From Mesotoga sp. BH458_6_3_2_1 (GTDB lineage: Bacteria > Thermotogota > Thermotogae > Petrotogales > Kosmotogaceae): 64,000 bases of DNA. The notes beneath the pieces were generated by a model. The model did not search any database and had not been told where the DNA came from. It was given only the letters and a program-made list of their open reading frames with translations. Positions 25,482-34,846 of the stretch are shown one piece after another. The position numbers and the translations under genes are program-made. The number at the start of each line of letters is the position of its first letter. Within the stretch, counting starts at the first letter, position 1. The stretch spans positions 1 to 64,000 of the forward strand of contig NZ_JFHL01000027.1 of assembly GCF_003664995.1 (NCBI RefSeq). Direction: 5' to 3'.

Positions 25482-26497
25482 CCGAGGCTCCCGAAGACGA
25501 GATTGTGCAGGCGTCTTCTGATCTGCTGAATCTGCGGTATCGTATCCCGCCTGCTGATATTGGTTCGGTTGGACAGCATAATAACGAATAGTCCCGTAAG
25601 TGGATCGACCCAGATCGATGTTCCGGTAAAGCCGGTGTGTCCAAAGGCCTCTTCTCCAAGCATGTCGCCGGCACTGGAGCCCCTTGCAGGTGCCATCCAG
25701 CCTAGATGTCGTTTGCTTTCCCCTATCGACACTGTTTCAGATATGAACGTTTCAAAGACCCTGGAAGGAACCAGTCTCGCATACATTAGACTGGAGACGA
25801 ACTTTAAAAGATCTTCCGCCGATGAAAAAACGCCGGCATTTCCGCTCACTCCACCGAGATAATAAGCGAGTTCGTCATCCGGCAGGCCTCTTAGAACCTT
25901 TCCGTCTCTTTCACTTGTCGGTGCCACGTGATCAAGGTCCTTCGGCAGGTATGTAGTCGAATTCATCCCGAGCGGTTCAAAAATCTCCTTAGAACAGAAC
26001 TCGTCGAATTTGATAGAGGTGACTTTCTCGACAACGGCCATGAGAGTTATGAAATTAAGACATGAGTAATTTATCTTTTCCATAGGCTCGGTCTCGGGTT
26101 CTAGATCTATGATGGATTTCAGCAATTCACGTCCCTTAAGCTCTCGCCATGCCTCAGAATATGGCTGCATACCTGAAGTGTGCGTGAGCAGATGAAAGAC
26201 GGATATTCCCTTCTTCGATTCCGGAACATCGAAGAAATCTCCTAGCGTATCCCAGAGAGAAATCTTTCCACGCGAAACGAGAATCATTATTGCGCTTGTG
26301 GTTGCAACCACCTTGCTCATGCTCGCGATGTCGTACACCGTTTCAAGTGTCGTTGGAATGTTGTCATCTACCGCGATGAATCCGTAGGCCTTCTTGTAAA
26401 GAACCTCGGTATCCTTCCCGATCAAAACGACTGCTCCCGGGTAAACTGCCTTTTCAATACCGCACGAAACTATTTCATCAACTTTATTCCAGATCAA
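25478..26497 (-). CDS. Serine hydrolase of the beta-lactamase family, probable MurNAc-L-Ala amidase (AmiE-like)
   Basis: This 339-residue penicillin-binding-protein-fold hydrolase has no signal peptide. The SxxK nucleophile motif is S59-M-S-K62 (ASMSKVVATTS). A Tyr motif follows as YSCLN, not the canonical YxN, and the third motif is HTGFTGTS. In Bacillus subtilis a beta-lactamase-family enzyme, AmiE, is encoded beside NagZ, NamZ and MurQ and cuts peptides from MurNAc. The same partners occur here, so that role is likely. An esterase is the alternative. TTG start behind AAGGAGG. First gene of the minus-strand operon. Confidence 0.78.
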   Translation of the reverse strand: MIWNKVDEIVSCGIEKAVYPGAVVLIGKDTEVLYKKAYGFIAVDDNIPTTLETVYDIASMSKVVATTSAIMILVSRGKISLWDTLGDFFDVPESKKGISVFHLLTHTSGMQPYSEAWRELKGRELLKSIIDLEPETEPMEKINYSCLNFITLMAVVEKVTSIKFDEFCSKEIFEPLGMNSTTYLPKDLDHVAPTSERDGKVLRGLPDDELAYYLGGVSGNAGVFSSAEDLLKFVSSLMYARLVPSRVFETFISETVSIGESKRHLGWMAPARGSSAGDMLGEEAFGHTGFTGTSIWVDPLTGLFVIMLSNRTNISRRDTIPQIQQIRRRLHNLVFGSLG

Positions 26498-26795
26498 AGT
26501 GAACCTCCTTATGTATTACGTTGTCCGCCAAGGGTCAGCAGTTGCAAGTTATCAGTTACAAGTTGCTAGCATAAGAACCGCTGTACGCTTAAGAGCAAAA
26601 ACCCGCTGAGCGCTGCAAAGAGCCGTCCTTGGTCCTTCGTCCCAAACCATGAACCCGTCCTTGCAAGTACATTAAGAGCGGTTCTCCGTCATCCGTTCCC
26701 CGTTCTCCGAGATAGTGAGTGAGAAAGATACCAGTGGTTCTTCGTTCTTGGCAAAGAATTCCGTCATGACTGAAAATGAGGTCCGTTCTTGATCT

Positions 26796-26850
26796 TAAAT
26801 CCCCGCTTGAGCGGGGGGGACCGCTTGCGGTGGGGTGTGTGCTCTTTGAA
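26796..26850 (-). repeat. Hairpin-bearing dispersed repeat (copy 1)
   Basis: The element contains CCCCGCTTGAGCGGGG, a strong hairpin, followed by CCGCTTGCGGTGGGGTGTGT. It is nearly identical to the reverse complement of 53868-53922. A shorter relative, CCCCACCGCTCAAGCGGGGA, is at about 55663-55686. Confidence 0.75.
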
Positions 26851-27264
26851 TAACGTTTAGAATAGATTGGCCTGTTCGCAACTGAACGACAAATTCACTC
26901 TTAACGTTATTTGGTCTGTGATCCATATGTATGCTCCTACCAGCAACCAGGAATGAACATCGAACAACCGCTCTAAAATGACTATTTGAGAGCATCAACT
27001 TTTCTCGCATACAAAGACCAACACCCTCCGCCACTACGTGGCCCTCCTCCCTCAAGGGAGGACTTAAGATCAGGATCATCAAGAGCCAAACACAGCATTC
27101 GCACGAGAACCAACATATTAATGGAATTTAACTCCCTGACTCATGGGTAATGATGAGCTCTTGAGGGAAATTGAAGAGCTCTTCAAGGCTTTTCAAGATC
27201 CCAGAACCTTACCTGCCCTCTTTGCTTTTCCCTTCTCTACTCCCTAAATAATGGTTTGACCAAG

Positions 27265-27420
27265 AACGGTTATTCCGAAAACGCCCAATTCAGTCATTCC
27301 GACAAAGTTCCTGGTCGGAATCTTAATGCTATTGCTTCACGTTTCTCATCGGCGAACGGAGAACCATTCAACGACCAACCAGTTTCTTTTGCTCTTACGA
27401 ACCTCCAACCACCAACCTCC
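27265..27420 (+). repeat. Dispersed ~150-base repeat, copy 2
   Basis: This is the same module as at 18274 and 54377, starting AACGGTTATTCCGAAAACGC and ending near the word CCAGTTTCTTTTGCTC. Confidence 0.8.
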
Positions 27421-27609
27421 GACCCCGGCCTATTTTACAACTCACAACTTGGAACTTGCAGCCGATCTTTTGCTCTTCCAACCTCTGACCACTGACCTCT
27501 AACCTCGGTTTCTTTCGAAGCCCAGATCCTGAACAGGAGCATTTCAGGATGACAAAATAAGTTCGTTCTAATCAGATTACTTTAGTTTGCTCGCTCTTTT
27601 TCTTTGGTT

Positions 27610-27665
27610 TTTGCCTCCTGGTGCGCAAGCGCCAGCATCACTTTTGATCTTGATGCCACCAACCT
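27610..27665 (+). repeat. Partial copy of the island-1 module
   Basis: TTTTTGCCTCCTGGTG, CAAGCGCCAGCATCACTT and GATCTTGATGCCACCAACC match 503-540 and 605-632. The middle part of the module is missing. Confidence 0.75.
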
Positions 27666-27792
27666 GCTACCCCCGACCACGTTCTTTCAACAGTAATGCT
27701 AAACCATTTTCGCTCTGTAAACAAGTTTTTCCTGGCATACTTATAGGGAACTATAGTTGAATAAGATCAATGAGCAACGATATTGGAGTTTA

Positions 27793-27807
27793 TGTATATT
27801 CATACTA
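27793..27807 (-). promoter_or_regulatory. Operator-like site upstream of nagZ
   Basis: On the minus strand the 15 bases read TAGTATGAATATACA, with an internal palindrome GTAT-GAAT-ATAC. A copy with a single base change is at 36268-36282, upstream of the sugar-binding protein of the linked transporter. It lies 14 bases upstream of the predicted -35. The GntR/HutC regulator at 30329 is the natural candidate to bind it. Confidence 0.55.
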
Positions 27808-27820
27808 TACAAATAGATAA

Positions 27821-27850
27821 TTGACAATACAAGTCTCCAGAATTTAGAAT
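27821..27850 (+). promoter_or_regulatory. Predicted promoter of nagZ-murQ-gntR-murK
   Basis: A perfect -35 TTGACA (27821-27826) is followed by an 18-base spacer and TAGAAT (27845-27850). TGAGGAG lies before the nagZ ATG at 27884. Confidence 0.7.
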
Positions 27851-27883
27851 GGTAGTGTATTCATAATTGAGGAGCAGATATAG

Positions 27884-29422
27884 ATGAATCTAGATGAGGC
27901 CGTAGGACGGCTCTTTCTGATTGGAATTCCAGGTCCTGAGATCGATAGCGAGACCGAAAAGACTCTTCGAGAAGTAAAGCCAGGTGCTGTTATTCTCTTC
28001 TCGAAAAACATCGTTGATTCAGCACAGATAAGAAACCTAGTCAATGAAATTGAAAGAGTTCTGGGATTCAAGCCCGCAATAGCTACAGATCAGGAAGGTG
28101 GAATAGTCAGCAGACTTAGGGAGGGCTTCTCCGTTTCTCCGGGTGCGATGGCGATAGCGGCCACTGGAGATGTTGAAAATTCATCAATTGCCGGGAGAAT
28201 TATGGCTAGAGAGATGAATGCAGTCGGAATCAATTGGAACCTTGCTCCGGTTGTTGATATCAATTGTAATCCGAGAAACCCGGGTATCGGCGTTAGAAGT
28301 TTTGGCGATTCTCCTGATCAGGTAATAGCATATGCCAAAGCCTTTGTCGAGTCAATGAGAATCGGAGGAGTAATGAGCTGTCTGAAACATTTTCCTGGTA
28401 AGGGGAGGGCAGATGTTGATGCTCATCTAGATCTTCCTACTCTTGATGTATCGTTTTCCACGCTGGACTCTTTCGAGCTCAGGCCATTTAGGGAGATTTC
28501 GGCAGATTCAATTATGCCTTCTCACATATACTTTCCTCAGCTTCAGGCCTCCCGGGTTCCGGCATCGATGTCGAGAGAGATACTGACGGATCTTGCAAGG
28601 AACGTGCTGAATTATCAGGGGGTTCTTGTTGCAGATGATCTTGGTATGGGTGGAGTGAGCAATTATTTCTCACCTGAGGAGGCCGCCATCGAGGGCCTCA
28701 AGAACGGAATGGACTACCTTACTTACTGCCATGAACCGGAAATTCAGAGGAGAGTTAAGAGGTATTTGACGAGGAAGATCGAAAGATCCTCCGAGCTAGA
28801 AGCCCGATTGCAGGAGTCGCTTAAGAGGGTGGAGAGTTTCAGGATGAAGGCGGTAACATTTGAGAAAAACTCGCTTGATGAGATCTCTTCCTCTGAAAAT
28901 CAGAGGGCGATGCAGGAGATCTCAGACAGATCAATAACAGCTATTCTCGATGATAAGTCTCTCCTCCCTCTGTCTCTCAGCAGTGTAAGTGCTATTTACT
29001 CTGTGAGACTCTCTAGATTAGTTCAGGTAGAGGACGGTCCTCAAAGAGGTATTCCCAAAGTTGCAAAGGAGATTGCTCAGATGGTCGATTGCCCGGTGAT
29101 AGATTATGCAGCTGGAATGACAGTTGAAGAAGCAAATGAGTTGGTTTCAAGTGCCCCGAGAAAGGGTATAAGAGTAGTCTTCACGGAGAATGCTCACCTC
29201 CATGATGGGCAAAGAGAATTCCTCATGAGGCTTTCGCAGAGAACAGGAAGAACATTGGTGATAGCTTTGAGAAATCCATATGATGCTTTCATAAAAGGTG
29301 TGAACAACTGCGTTCTAAGTTATGGTTACGAAGGAGTCTCGCAGAGGAGTATCCTTAAAGCCATTAAGGGAAGGATAGCTGCCGAAGGAAAACTGCCGGT
29401 TAGCATACCGCAGGAGGTCTGA
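27884..29422 (+). CDS. nagZ: Glycoside hydrolase family 3 beta-N-acetylglucosaminidase (NagZ-like)
   Basis: This 512-residue GH3 enzyme has no signal peptide. The N-terminal barrel has VILFSKNI, IATDQEGGIVSRL and the catalytic loop KHFPGKGRADVDAHLDLP. The Asp-x-His dyad of NagZ is kept (D-A-H), but the usual GHG is GKG. The nucleophile Asp is in VADDLGMGGVS. A C-terminal domain of about 170 residues follows. It would cut GlcNAc from the non-reducing end of GlcNAc-MurNAc species in the cytoplasm. First gene of the operon with murQ, gntR and murK. Confidence 0.9.
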   Translation: MNLDEAVGRLFLIGIPGPEIDSETEKTLREVKPGAVILFSKNIVDSAQIRNLVNEIERVLGFKPAIATDQEGGIVSRLREGFSVSPGAMAIAATGDVENSSIAGRIMAREMNAVGINWNLAPVVDINCNPRNPGIGVRSFGDSPDQVIAYAKAFVESMRIGGVMSCLKHFPGKGRADVDAHLDLPTLDVSFSTLDSFELRPFREISADSIMPSHIYFPQLQASRVPASMSREILTDLARNVLNYQGVLVADDLGMGGVSNYFSPEEAAIEGLKNGMDYLTYCHEPEIQRRVKRYLTRKIERSSELEARLQESLKRVESFRMKAVTFEKNSLDEISSSENQRAMQEISDRSITAILDDKSLLPLSLSSVSAIYSVRLSRLVQVEDGPQRGIPKVAKEIAQMVDCPVIDYAAGMTVEEANELVSSAPRKGIRVVFTENAHLHDGQREFLMRLSQRTGRTLVIALRNPYDAFIKGVNNCVLSYGYEGVSQRSILKAIKGRIAAEGKLPVSIPQEV

Positions 29423-29423
29423 G

Positions 29424-30332
29424 ATGAAGTTTGATAAGCTGGAAACAGAGGGAGCCAATCCCAGGACAAAGAATTTAGATGAACTATCAACTTACGAGAT
29501 GCTTAGAATAATGAATGAAGAGGATGCAACAGTTCCTTTATCAGTGAGAGAAGTCCTTGAAGAAGTGGCTAATGCTGTTGAGCACTGTGTGAACTCCATT
29601 GAATCAGGTGGAAGAATAGTATATGCCGGTGCGGGCACTAGTGGTCGACTAGGAGTGCTGGATGCGGCAGAAGTCGTTCCCACTTTCGGCGTTTCGAAAG
29701 ACCTGTTCGTAACTATGATAGCCGGGGGCCAGGAAGCTCTCGCAAACGCCGTCGAGCAAGCCGAGGACAGTATCGAGTTAGGTGAGGAAGAGGCAAAAAA
29801 GGCAGGGATAACTGAGAAGGACGCGGTAGTAGGTATCTCGGCATCGGGACGGACGCCTTATGTTGAAGGAATACTGAAGTACGCTAGAAAGCAGGGAGCC
29901 AAAACGATCATAATTTGTAATGTTGGAAAACCTTATCTCGCAGAGTTTGCCGATGTGACAATAGCGATAAGAACCGGTGCTGAAGTAGTAACTGGTAGCA
30001 CGAGATTGAAAGCCGGTACGGCTCAGAAGCTGGTTCTTAATATGATAAGTACTATCACTATGGTAAAGGTTGGCAGAGTCTTTGGGAACTATATGATAGG
30101 GGTGAAGATCCTCAATCGAAAGTTGGTCGATAGAGCAACTAGAATAGTCTCTGAGATTAGCGATCTCTCTTATGAAGAGTCAGAGAAGATATTGGAGGCC
30201 TCCGGCCGGGAAGTTCCACTCGCCATTCTTATGGCATTAACTGGACTTGATAAGAAAGAATGCGAGGAATCTTTGAAGCGTAATAGGGGTCATGTGCGCT
30301 CGGCTCTCAAAGAACTCGGAGGAGTGCGTTGA
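29424..30332 (+). CDS. murQ: N-acetylmuramic acid 6-phosphate etherase
   Basis: This 302-residue SIS-domain lyase converts MurNAc-6-phosphate to GlcNAc-6-phosphate plus D-lactate. Diagnostic segments are NLDELSTYEMLRIMNEED, the GAGTSGRLGVLDAAE sugar-phosphate loop, GISASGRTPYVEG and TRLKAGTAQKLVLNM. The ribosome site GGAGG lies at the nagZ stop. The MurNAc-6-P would come from AnmK (24366) and the MurK-like kinase (31051). Confidence 0.96.
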   Translation: MKFDKLETEGANPRTKNLDELSTYEMLRIMNEEDATVPLSVREVLEEVANAVEHCVNSIESGGRIVYAGAGTSGRLGVLDAAEVVPTFGVSKDLFVTMIAGGQEALANAVEQAEDSIELGEEEAKKAGITEKDAVVGISASGRTPYVEGILKYARKQGAKTIIICNVGKPYLAEFADVTIAIRTGAEVVTGSTRLKAGTAQKLVLNMISTITMVKVGRVFGNYMIGVKILNRKLVDRATRIVSEISDLSYEESEKILEASGREVPLAILMALTGLDKKECEESLKRNRGHVRSALKELGGVR

Positions 30333-31054
30333 GAGAAACCGGCACACCGGTTTACTACCGGATTTATAAGGAGCTGAAGCGTCGAATAAGTAAGGGAGTC
30401 TATTCGAAGAAGATTCCAACCGAAAAGGAACTCTGCAATGAATTCAGCGTCAGTAGGCTTACTCTAAGAAGGGCACTTGATGAGCTCAAGAGAGAGGCTG
30501 TAATTGAGTCATCGAAGGGTCGTGGAACATTCGTTGTTGAACGGAAACACGAGGAGAGCATCAGCGCGCTAACCGGTTTCACTGAGGAGGCAGCTAGAGA
30601 AAAGCTTAAAGCCAGCTCAATAGTGTTGAGTGTTGGCCTTGTTGTTCCTCCTGATGAAATTGCTAAGAACTTTGGTGTTCCGGCAAATGGTATGGTGGTG
30701 TTTCTCCATAGAGTCAGATATCTGAATGACGAACCATACGGAATTGAGATGGCTTATTTGAATCCTCTGGTAGATATCAGGATCCTCAACATAGTCAGCA
30801 GAGATATGAGTGTAGAGTCTCTGTATGCTATTCTAAAGAATGAATTGTCACTAGTCCTTGATCACGCTCAGGAAAACATTGAAGTATGCAGACTTTCCAA
30901 AGAAGAGGCATTTCATCTTAGTGTAGAAGAGGGAAGTTACGGTATAGCTCGTGAAAGACAGACATTTACAAATAATAACCTTTGTGTTGAAGTAGTCAGA
31001 TCCGTATATAGAGGTGATCGTTACAGACTGAAGGTTGTGAGGAGAGTAGAATGA
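30329..31054 (+). CDS. GntR-family (HutC subfamily) regulator of the MurNAc operon
   Basis: This 241-residue regulator has a winged helix (PVYYRIYKELKRRI, KIPTEKELCNEFSVSRLTLRR in part) and a UTRA effector domain. The start is TTG overlapping the murQ stop. It lies between murQ and the kinase gene. A sugar-phosphate effector such as MurNAc-6-P or GlcNAc-6-P is likely from context. The shared 15-base site at 27793 and 36268 is the best guess for its operator. Confidence 0.88.
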   Translation: MRETGTPVYYRIYKELKRRISKGVYSKKIPTEKELCNEFSVSRLTLRRALDELKREAVIESSKGRGTFVVERKHEESISALTGFTEEAAREKLKASSIVLSVGLVVPPDEIAKNFGVPANGMVVFLHRVRYLNDEPYGIEMAYLNPLVDIRILNIVSRDMSVESLYAILKNELSLVLDHAQENIEVCRLSKEEAFHLSVEEGSYGIARERQTFTNNNLCVEVVRSVYRGDRYRLKVVRRVE

Positions 31055-31917
31055 GCAAGAAGATACTTGCGATGGACGGCGGCGGTACCACTCTTAGAGT
31101 AACTGCCATTTCAAGTGAAGGGAAGAAAAGGAAGAGTTATGCCACGGGAGTAAATATTACTGCAGTTAGTTCCAGTAATCTTATATCGATCTTCTCACTA
31201 GTACGAGACGATATTTGGGTTCCGGACGTCATACTTGCGGCTTTTTCCGGTGCTGGAGATAGAATCCGCGAAGGAAAGTTGAGACAGGCGTTGGAATCTG
31301 TTTTCAGAGACTCGGAAATTGAGGTAATTATGGATATTGAAGGTCTTTATAGAGCTGCGGTCGGCGAAGAAAGAGGTGTTGTTGTTGTCTCAGGTACTGG
31401 TTCAACGGTCTATGGTCATGACTGTGCAGGTGTAGCGGTGAAGTCCGGTGGCTGGGGACACATTTTTGATGATGAGGGAAGCGCCTACTGGATCTCGAAA
31501 GAGTTGATCACCGCTTCTCTAAAGTACAGGGATGAACTGATTCCTCACGATCCCGTTTTCGATCAACTTGTCGATTTCTTTGAAACGGATAACATAGAAG
31601 AACTCGTCAATCTCACGCTTCTGCCCGACATGAAGACAAAGATTGCTTCTTTTAGTAAAGTTGCACTGGAAGATCCGTCCGAATTGGTTAAGATTGTAGC
31701 GGATAAAGGGATCGGAATACTTGCCAAGAGAACCCTCAGAGTTCTTGAAAGAACCGGAGAGGTTGACACAATACACACCTTTGGCGGTTCTTTTGCCTCC
31801 GCCTATTACTATGAAAGATTCTCGGAGATGATAAACAATCACAGAACCTCGTTTTTCACTGGGAATGTTGATGAGATACTGGCCGAGCAGATGTTCGAGA
31901 AGCTCAATAGATCCTGA
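31051..31917 (+). CDS. BadF/BadG-type N-acetylhexosamine kinase (MurK-like)
   Basis: This 288-residue ASKHA-fold kinase of the BadF/BadG/BcrA family begins ILAMDGGGTTLRV, with VVVSGTGSTVYGHD as phosphate 2 and HTFGGSFASAYYYERF near the end. Clostridium MurK, of this family, phosphorylates MurNAc and GlcNAc at O6. The neighbours murQ and nagZ support the same role here. It overlaps gntR by four bases, and its 3' end overlaps the convergent namZ by 14 bases. Confidence 0.85.
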   Translation: MSKKILAMDGGGTTLRVTAISSEGKKRKSYATGVNITAVSSSNLISIFSLVRDDIWVPDVILAAFSGAGDRIREGKLRQALESVFRDSEIEVIMDIEGLYRAAVGEERGVVVVSGTGSTVYGHDCAGVAVKSGGWGHIFDDEGSAYWISKELITASLKYRDELIPHDPVFDQLVDFFETDNIEELVNLTLLPDMKTKIASFSKVALEDPSELVKIVADKGIGILAKRTLRVLERTGEVDTIHTFGGSFASAYYYERFSEMINNHRTSFFTGNVDEILAEQMFEKLNRS

Positions 31918-33079
31918 ACTCTTTCACTAGATTCTCGAACTCTCTTTGCTCATCTTTCCACAGTCTGGAAAGTTCGGCGGCCGTGGCTCCTTCAAGGAGT
32001 CTTTCTCTATACTGCTCATCGCCCATTATCAGGTCGAAATGGTGCCTGCCGTCCCACATCTTGTTCAGGGGGATACTGGTCCCGTGATAATGCACATCCC
32101 AGTCAAATTCCTCCGGCCACAATCTTATTAGAGTGGCGATTATGTCTAAAGCAAGTTCCAAGGGTTTAATGGCGTTTCTATCTGTAACATAGAACTCAAG
32201 ACCATTACAAGACTGGTCGTGCAGCTTGAATGCCCCTGGAATGAAACTCCTCTCTCTGAAGGTAACACCTGGATGATCATGCTTTTTCAGTTCCTTGTAA
32301 AGCGATGTTGAGTCAATCCATGGCGCTCCTATGTATTTGAAGGGATGAACTGTTCCGCGCCCCATGGATAGGTTCGTGCCCTCGAAGAGGCAGAAACCCG
32401 AGTAGAGTATTGCATGCTCAAGAGAGGGTATATTCGGGGAAGGTGTGCTCCACAGGTGACCGGTTTCATCATAGTACATATACTTCTCGTAATTCTCCAT
32501 TGGCACCACTGTGAGAACTGCACCGATATCGAAGACCTTGTTGAAGTACTTTGCCACCTCACCAACGGTCATTCCATACCTTAGGGCAAGACCGTACCCT
32601 CCGACAATGCTGTCTAGCCTCTTCTTAATTGTAGGACCCACGATCTTGCTTGAAAGAGGATCCGGCCTGTCGAGGACAACTACCTCTATTCCCCTTTTCG
32701 CACATTCCTCCATTGAATAGACAAGAGAATAGAGATACGTATAAAATCGGAGTCCAACATCTTGAATATCGTAAATGAAGGCATCGATTCCGGAAAGCAT
32801 TTCCTCCGTCGGTCGTATCACATCTCCGAAGAGTGAATAGATCGGTATACCATATTTTGGGTCCACCGCGTTGTCGACGCTAACTCCATCGGCCGCGGCT
32901 CCCGAGATACCATGCTCGGGTCCGAACAGCTTCACGATGTTGAACCCCCGGTTCAGCATAAGGTCAACGTTGATTTTCAGATCCCCGTTTACACCGCTTG
33001 AGTTCGTCAGCAACCCGATCCGTTTCTTTTTTAGTTTGTCGCTATCTAATAGACAGTCGATTCCAAGCTTCACTTTCAT
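31904..33079 (-). CDS. namZ: Exo-beta-N-acetylmuramidase (NamZ/YbbC, DUF1343)
   Basis: This 391-residue DUF1343 protein has the family landmarks IGLLTNSSGVN, LFGPEHGISG, IPIYSLFGD, DIQDVGLRFYTYLYSL, VVVLDRPDP and FEGTNLSMGRGT. In Bacillus subtilis the homologue YbbC/NamZ removes non-reducing MurNAc from MurNAc-GlcNAc outside the cell. Here no signal peptide is present, so it should act in the cytoplasm after uptake. The ATG at 33079 is preferred over GTG at 33088 because GAGGTG, overlapping the permease stop, is correctly spaced for it. Last gene of the transporter operon. Confidence 0.9.
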   Translation of the reverse strand: MKVKLGIDCLLDSDKLKKKRIGLLTNSSGVNGDLKINVDLMLNRGFNIVKLFGPEHGISGAAADGVSVDNAVDPKYGIPIYSLFGDVIRPTEEMLSGIDAFIYDIQDVGLRFYTYLYSLVYSMEECAKRGIEVVVLDRPDPLSSKIVGPTIKKRLDSIVGGYGLALRYGMTVGEVAKYFNKVFDIGAVLTVVPMENYEKYMYYDETGHLWSTPSPNIPSLEHAILYSGFCLFEGTNLSMGRGTVHPFKYIGAPWIDSTSLYKELKKHDHPGVTFRERSFIPGAFKLHDQSCNGLEFYVTDRNAIKPLELALDIIATLIRLWPEEFDWDVHYHGTSIPLNKMWDGRHHFDLIMGDEQYRERLLEGATAAELSRLWKDEQREFENLVKEFRIY

Positions 33080-33089
33080 ACCCAGCACC

Positions 33090-33917
33090 TCACTTTATTG
33101 CTCCCTGTGTCATGCCCGTTATGAACTGCCTGGAGAACAACAGGAAGAGTATTATCGTTGGAGCGACGGCAAGCGTAAGTCCCGAGAACAACAGATGCCA
33201 CTGGTTAACATACTCCCCGAAGAAGATTGAAACGGCAAGAGTTATGGTCGCCTTCGATCTGTCCGTGATGAAAATAAGCGGGAAGAAGAAGTCGTTCCAT
33301 ACGTTGACGAAGCTCACGATAGATACTATGGAGAGGGCTGGTTTGACCAGAGGAAGAATGATTCTCCAGTAAATCTGCATCGGAGAGGCGCCGTCAATTC
33401 TAGCCGCTTCTGAAAGTTCGTTAGGGACTCCGTCAATGAAGTTCTTCAGAAGAAAGACGGAGAAAGGTATGTTGATTGAAGTGTAGATAATTATCAGTCC
33501 CAGTAGTGAGTTCGTCAGATCGAAATTCCTCATGAGTATAAATATAGGGATAATCGCGAGTCTTGCTGGAAATGCGAGACCGAGCATCGAATAAATGAAT
33601 AGGAACCTTCTTCCCTTGAAAGTATATTTAGAAATCGCAAAGGCGAACATTGATGAGACGATTACAATACCAATGACGGAAGTACCGGCAACAATCAGAC
33701 TGTTCTTGTAACCCGTCCCTATTCCAGCCTGCTGCCATGCCTTCGAATAGTTTTCAAACAGGACTTTCGACGGGAATGAAAACGGCTGCATATAGATCTC
33801 TCTCATTGATTTGAGCGAGTTCATGATCATAATGAAAAAGGGAACTAGAATGATCAAACAGTAAACGGCCAGAAGGAAGTAGACAACGATTTTTCCGAAA
33901 AGACTAAGCTTCAACAT
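33090..33917 (-). CDS. Sugar ABC transporter permease (MalG type)
   Basis: This 275-residue permease has six predicted helices, with the EAA loop ELSEAARIDGASPMQIYWRI and the MalG-type C-terminus QFITGMTQGAIK. It partners the permease at 33921 and the binding protein at 34885. It is followed directly by namZ, pointing to MurNAc-GlcNAc or a related amino sugar as substrate. No ATPase gene is nearby. Confidence 0.9.
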   Translation of the reverse strand: MLKLSLFGKIVVYFLLAVYCLIILVPFFIMIMNSLKSMREIYMQPFSFPSKVLFENYSKAWQQAGIGTGYKNSLIVAGTSVIGIVIVSSMFAFAISKYTFKGRRFLFIYSMLGLAFPARLAIIPIFILMRNFDLTNSLLGLIIIYTSINIPFSVFLLKNFIDGVPNELSEAARIDGASPMQIYWRIILPLVKPALSIVSIVSFVNVWNDFFFPLIFITDRSKATITLAVSIFFGEYVNQWHLLFSGLTLAVAPTIILFLLFSRQFITGMTQGAIK

Positions 33918-33920
33918 ATT

Positions 33921-34823
33921 TCAAACACCCCTCTGCCTTTTCTCAACAATATACACATACAGTATTGATACGGGCATGACTATGGCAAAAATAAAGACTG
34001 TTACCGAAGCTCCCAGCCCCATGTCAACGGCCCCACTTCCAAGCCCCCCGAAGGCCGTCCTGTAGAAAAGCGTCCCGAGAACGTCCGTAGATCTGTAAGG
34101 ACCGGCTTGAACACCTTCCAGAGCGTACACCATGTCGAATATATTGAAACTCCAGATGAAAAGGAGAATTGCTAGCGTCCTGAATGTGGAGAATGCCAGC
34201 GGAAAGATGATTCTCCAGGTTATCTTCCAGTTGTTAGCTCCATCGATATAGGCGGCTTCTATCAGTTCGGGCGAAATATCCAGTATCGCCGCCAGAATTA
34301 CAAGTACATAGAATCCAAGATTTCTCCAGACATTTACTAGTATGATTGTTGTGAGGGCCGTACTGGCATTACCGAGCCATGGTTGGGCCAGCTTACCAAG
34401 TCCTATTAGTCTGAGAAACTGGTTTACGAGGCCAGCCTGAGGATTTAGGAAGAGAACCCACATGAAGCCGACAAGAACAAGGGGTATCATATTCGGGATA
34501 TATGTGACTACCCTGAATGCTCCAGCCCCCTTTATCTTGCTTGCAAGCATCAAAGCGATTAAAAAGCCCAGTCCAAGTTCTAGAATCGTGAGCAGAATAA
34601 AGAAGTAGACATTGTGGAAGAAGGCGTTGAACAGCTCCTTGGAAAAGCTTCCGGAGAAGAGAGTCTGGAAGTTCTTAAGTCCAACGAAGGTTCTAGCCCC
34701 CACGCCTGACCAACTGAAGAAGCTCAGAATCAAGCTGTCAAACAGCGGGTAGATTATAAATACTGAATACAGGATTAGAGCAGGTAAGATGAAGACGAGA
34801 AGGTATCTGAGTTTTATTTGCAT
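33921..34823 (-). CDS. Sugar ABC transporter permease (MalF type)
   Basis: This 300-residue permease starts LRYLLVFILPALILYSVFI, has a FSWSGVGARTFVGLKNFQ periplasmic segment and carries the EAA loop ELIEAAYIDGANNWKITWRI. Six helices are predicted. It belongs to the carbohydrate uptake CUT1 group. Confidence 0.9.
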   Translation of the reverse strand: MQIKLRYLLVFILPALILYSVFIIYPLFDSLILSFFSWSGVGARTFVGLKNFQTLFSGSFSKELFNAFFHNVYFFILLTILELGLGFLIALMLASKIKGAGAFRVVTYIPNMIPLVLVGFMWVLFLNPQAGLVNQFLRLIGLGKLAQPWLGNASTALTTIILVNVWRNLGFYVLVILAAILDISPELIEAAYIDGANNWKITWRIIFPLAFSTFRTLAILLFIWSFNIFDMVYALEGVQAGPYRSTDVLGTLFYRTAFGGLGSGAVDMGLGASVTVFIFAIVMPVSILYVYIVEKRQRGV

Positions 34824-34846
34824 CTTCGTTCTCCTCTATAAACTCC

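Larger units (their letters stand above)
26498..27792. repeat. Mosaic intergenic repeat island 3
   Basis: This 1.3-kb region lies between divergent cell-wall operons, and no gene in it is supported. Modules seen are a stretch at 26567-26617 repeated at about 54029-54080 (GCATAAGAACCNCTGTNNGCTT), an inverted hairpin element at 26796-26850, the ~150-base repeat at 27265-27420, a diverged hairpin word near 27534-27553 (GATCCTGAACAGGAGC) and a partial copy of the island-1 module at 27610-27665. The amiE promoter must lie near the left end but was not resolved. The last 80 bases are AT-rich promoter sequence. Confidence 0.7.

Noticed and set aside
26498-27792. Insertion sequence in the largest island
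   Set aside because: No transposase frame and no consistent terminal inverted repeats with target duplication were found.
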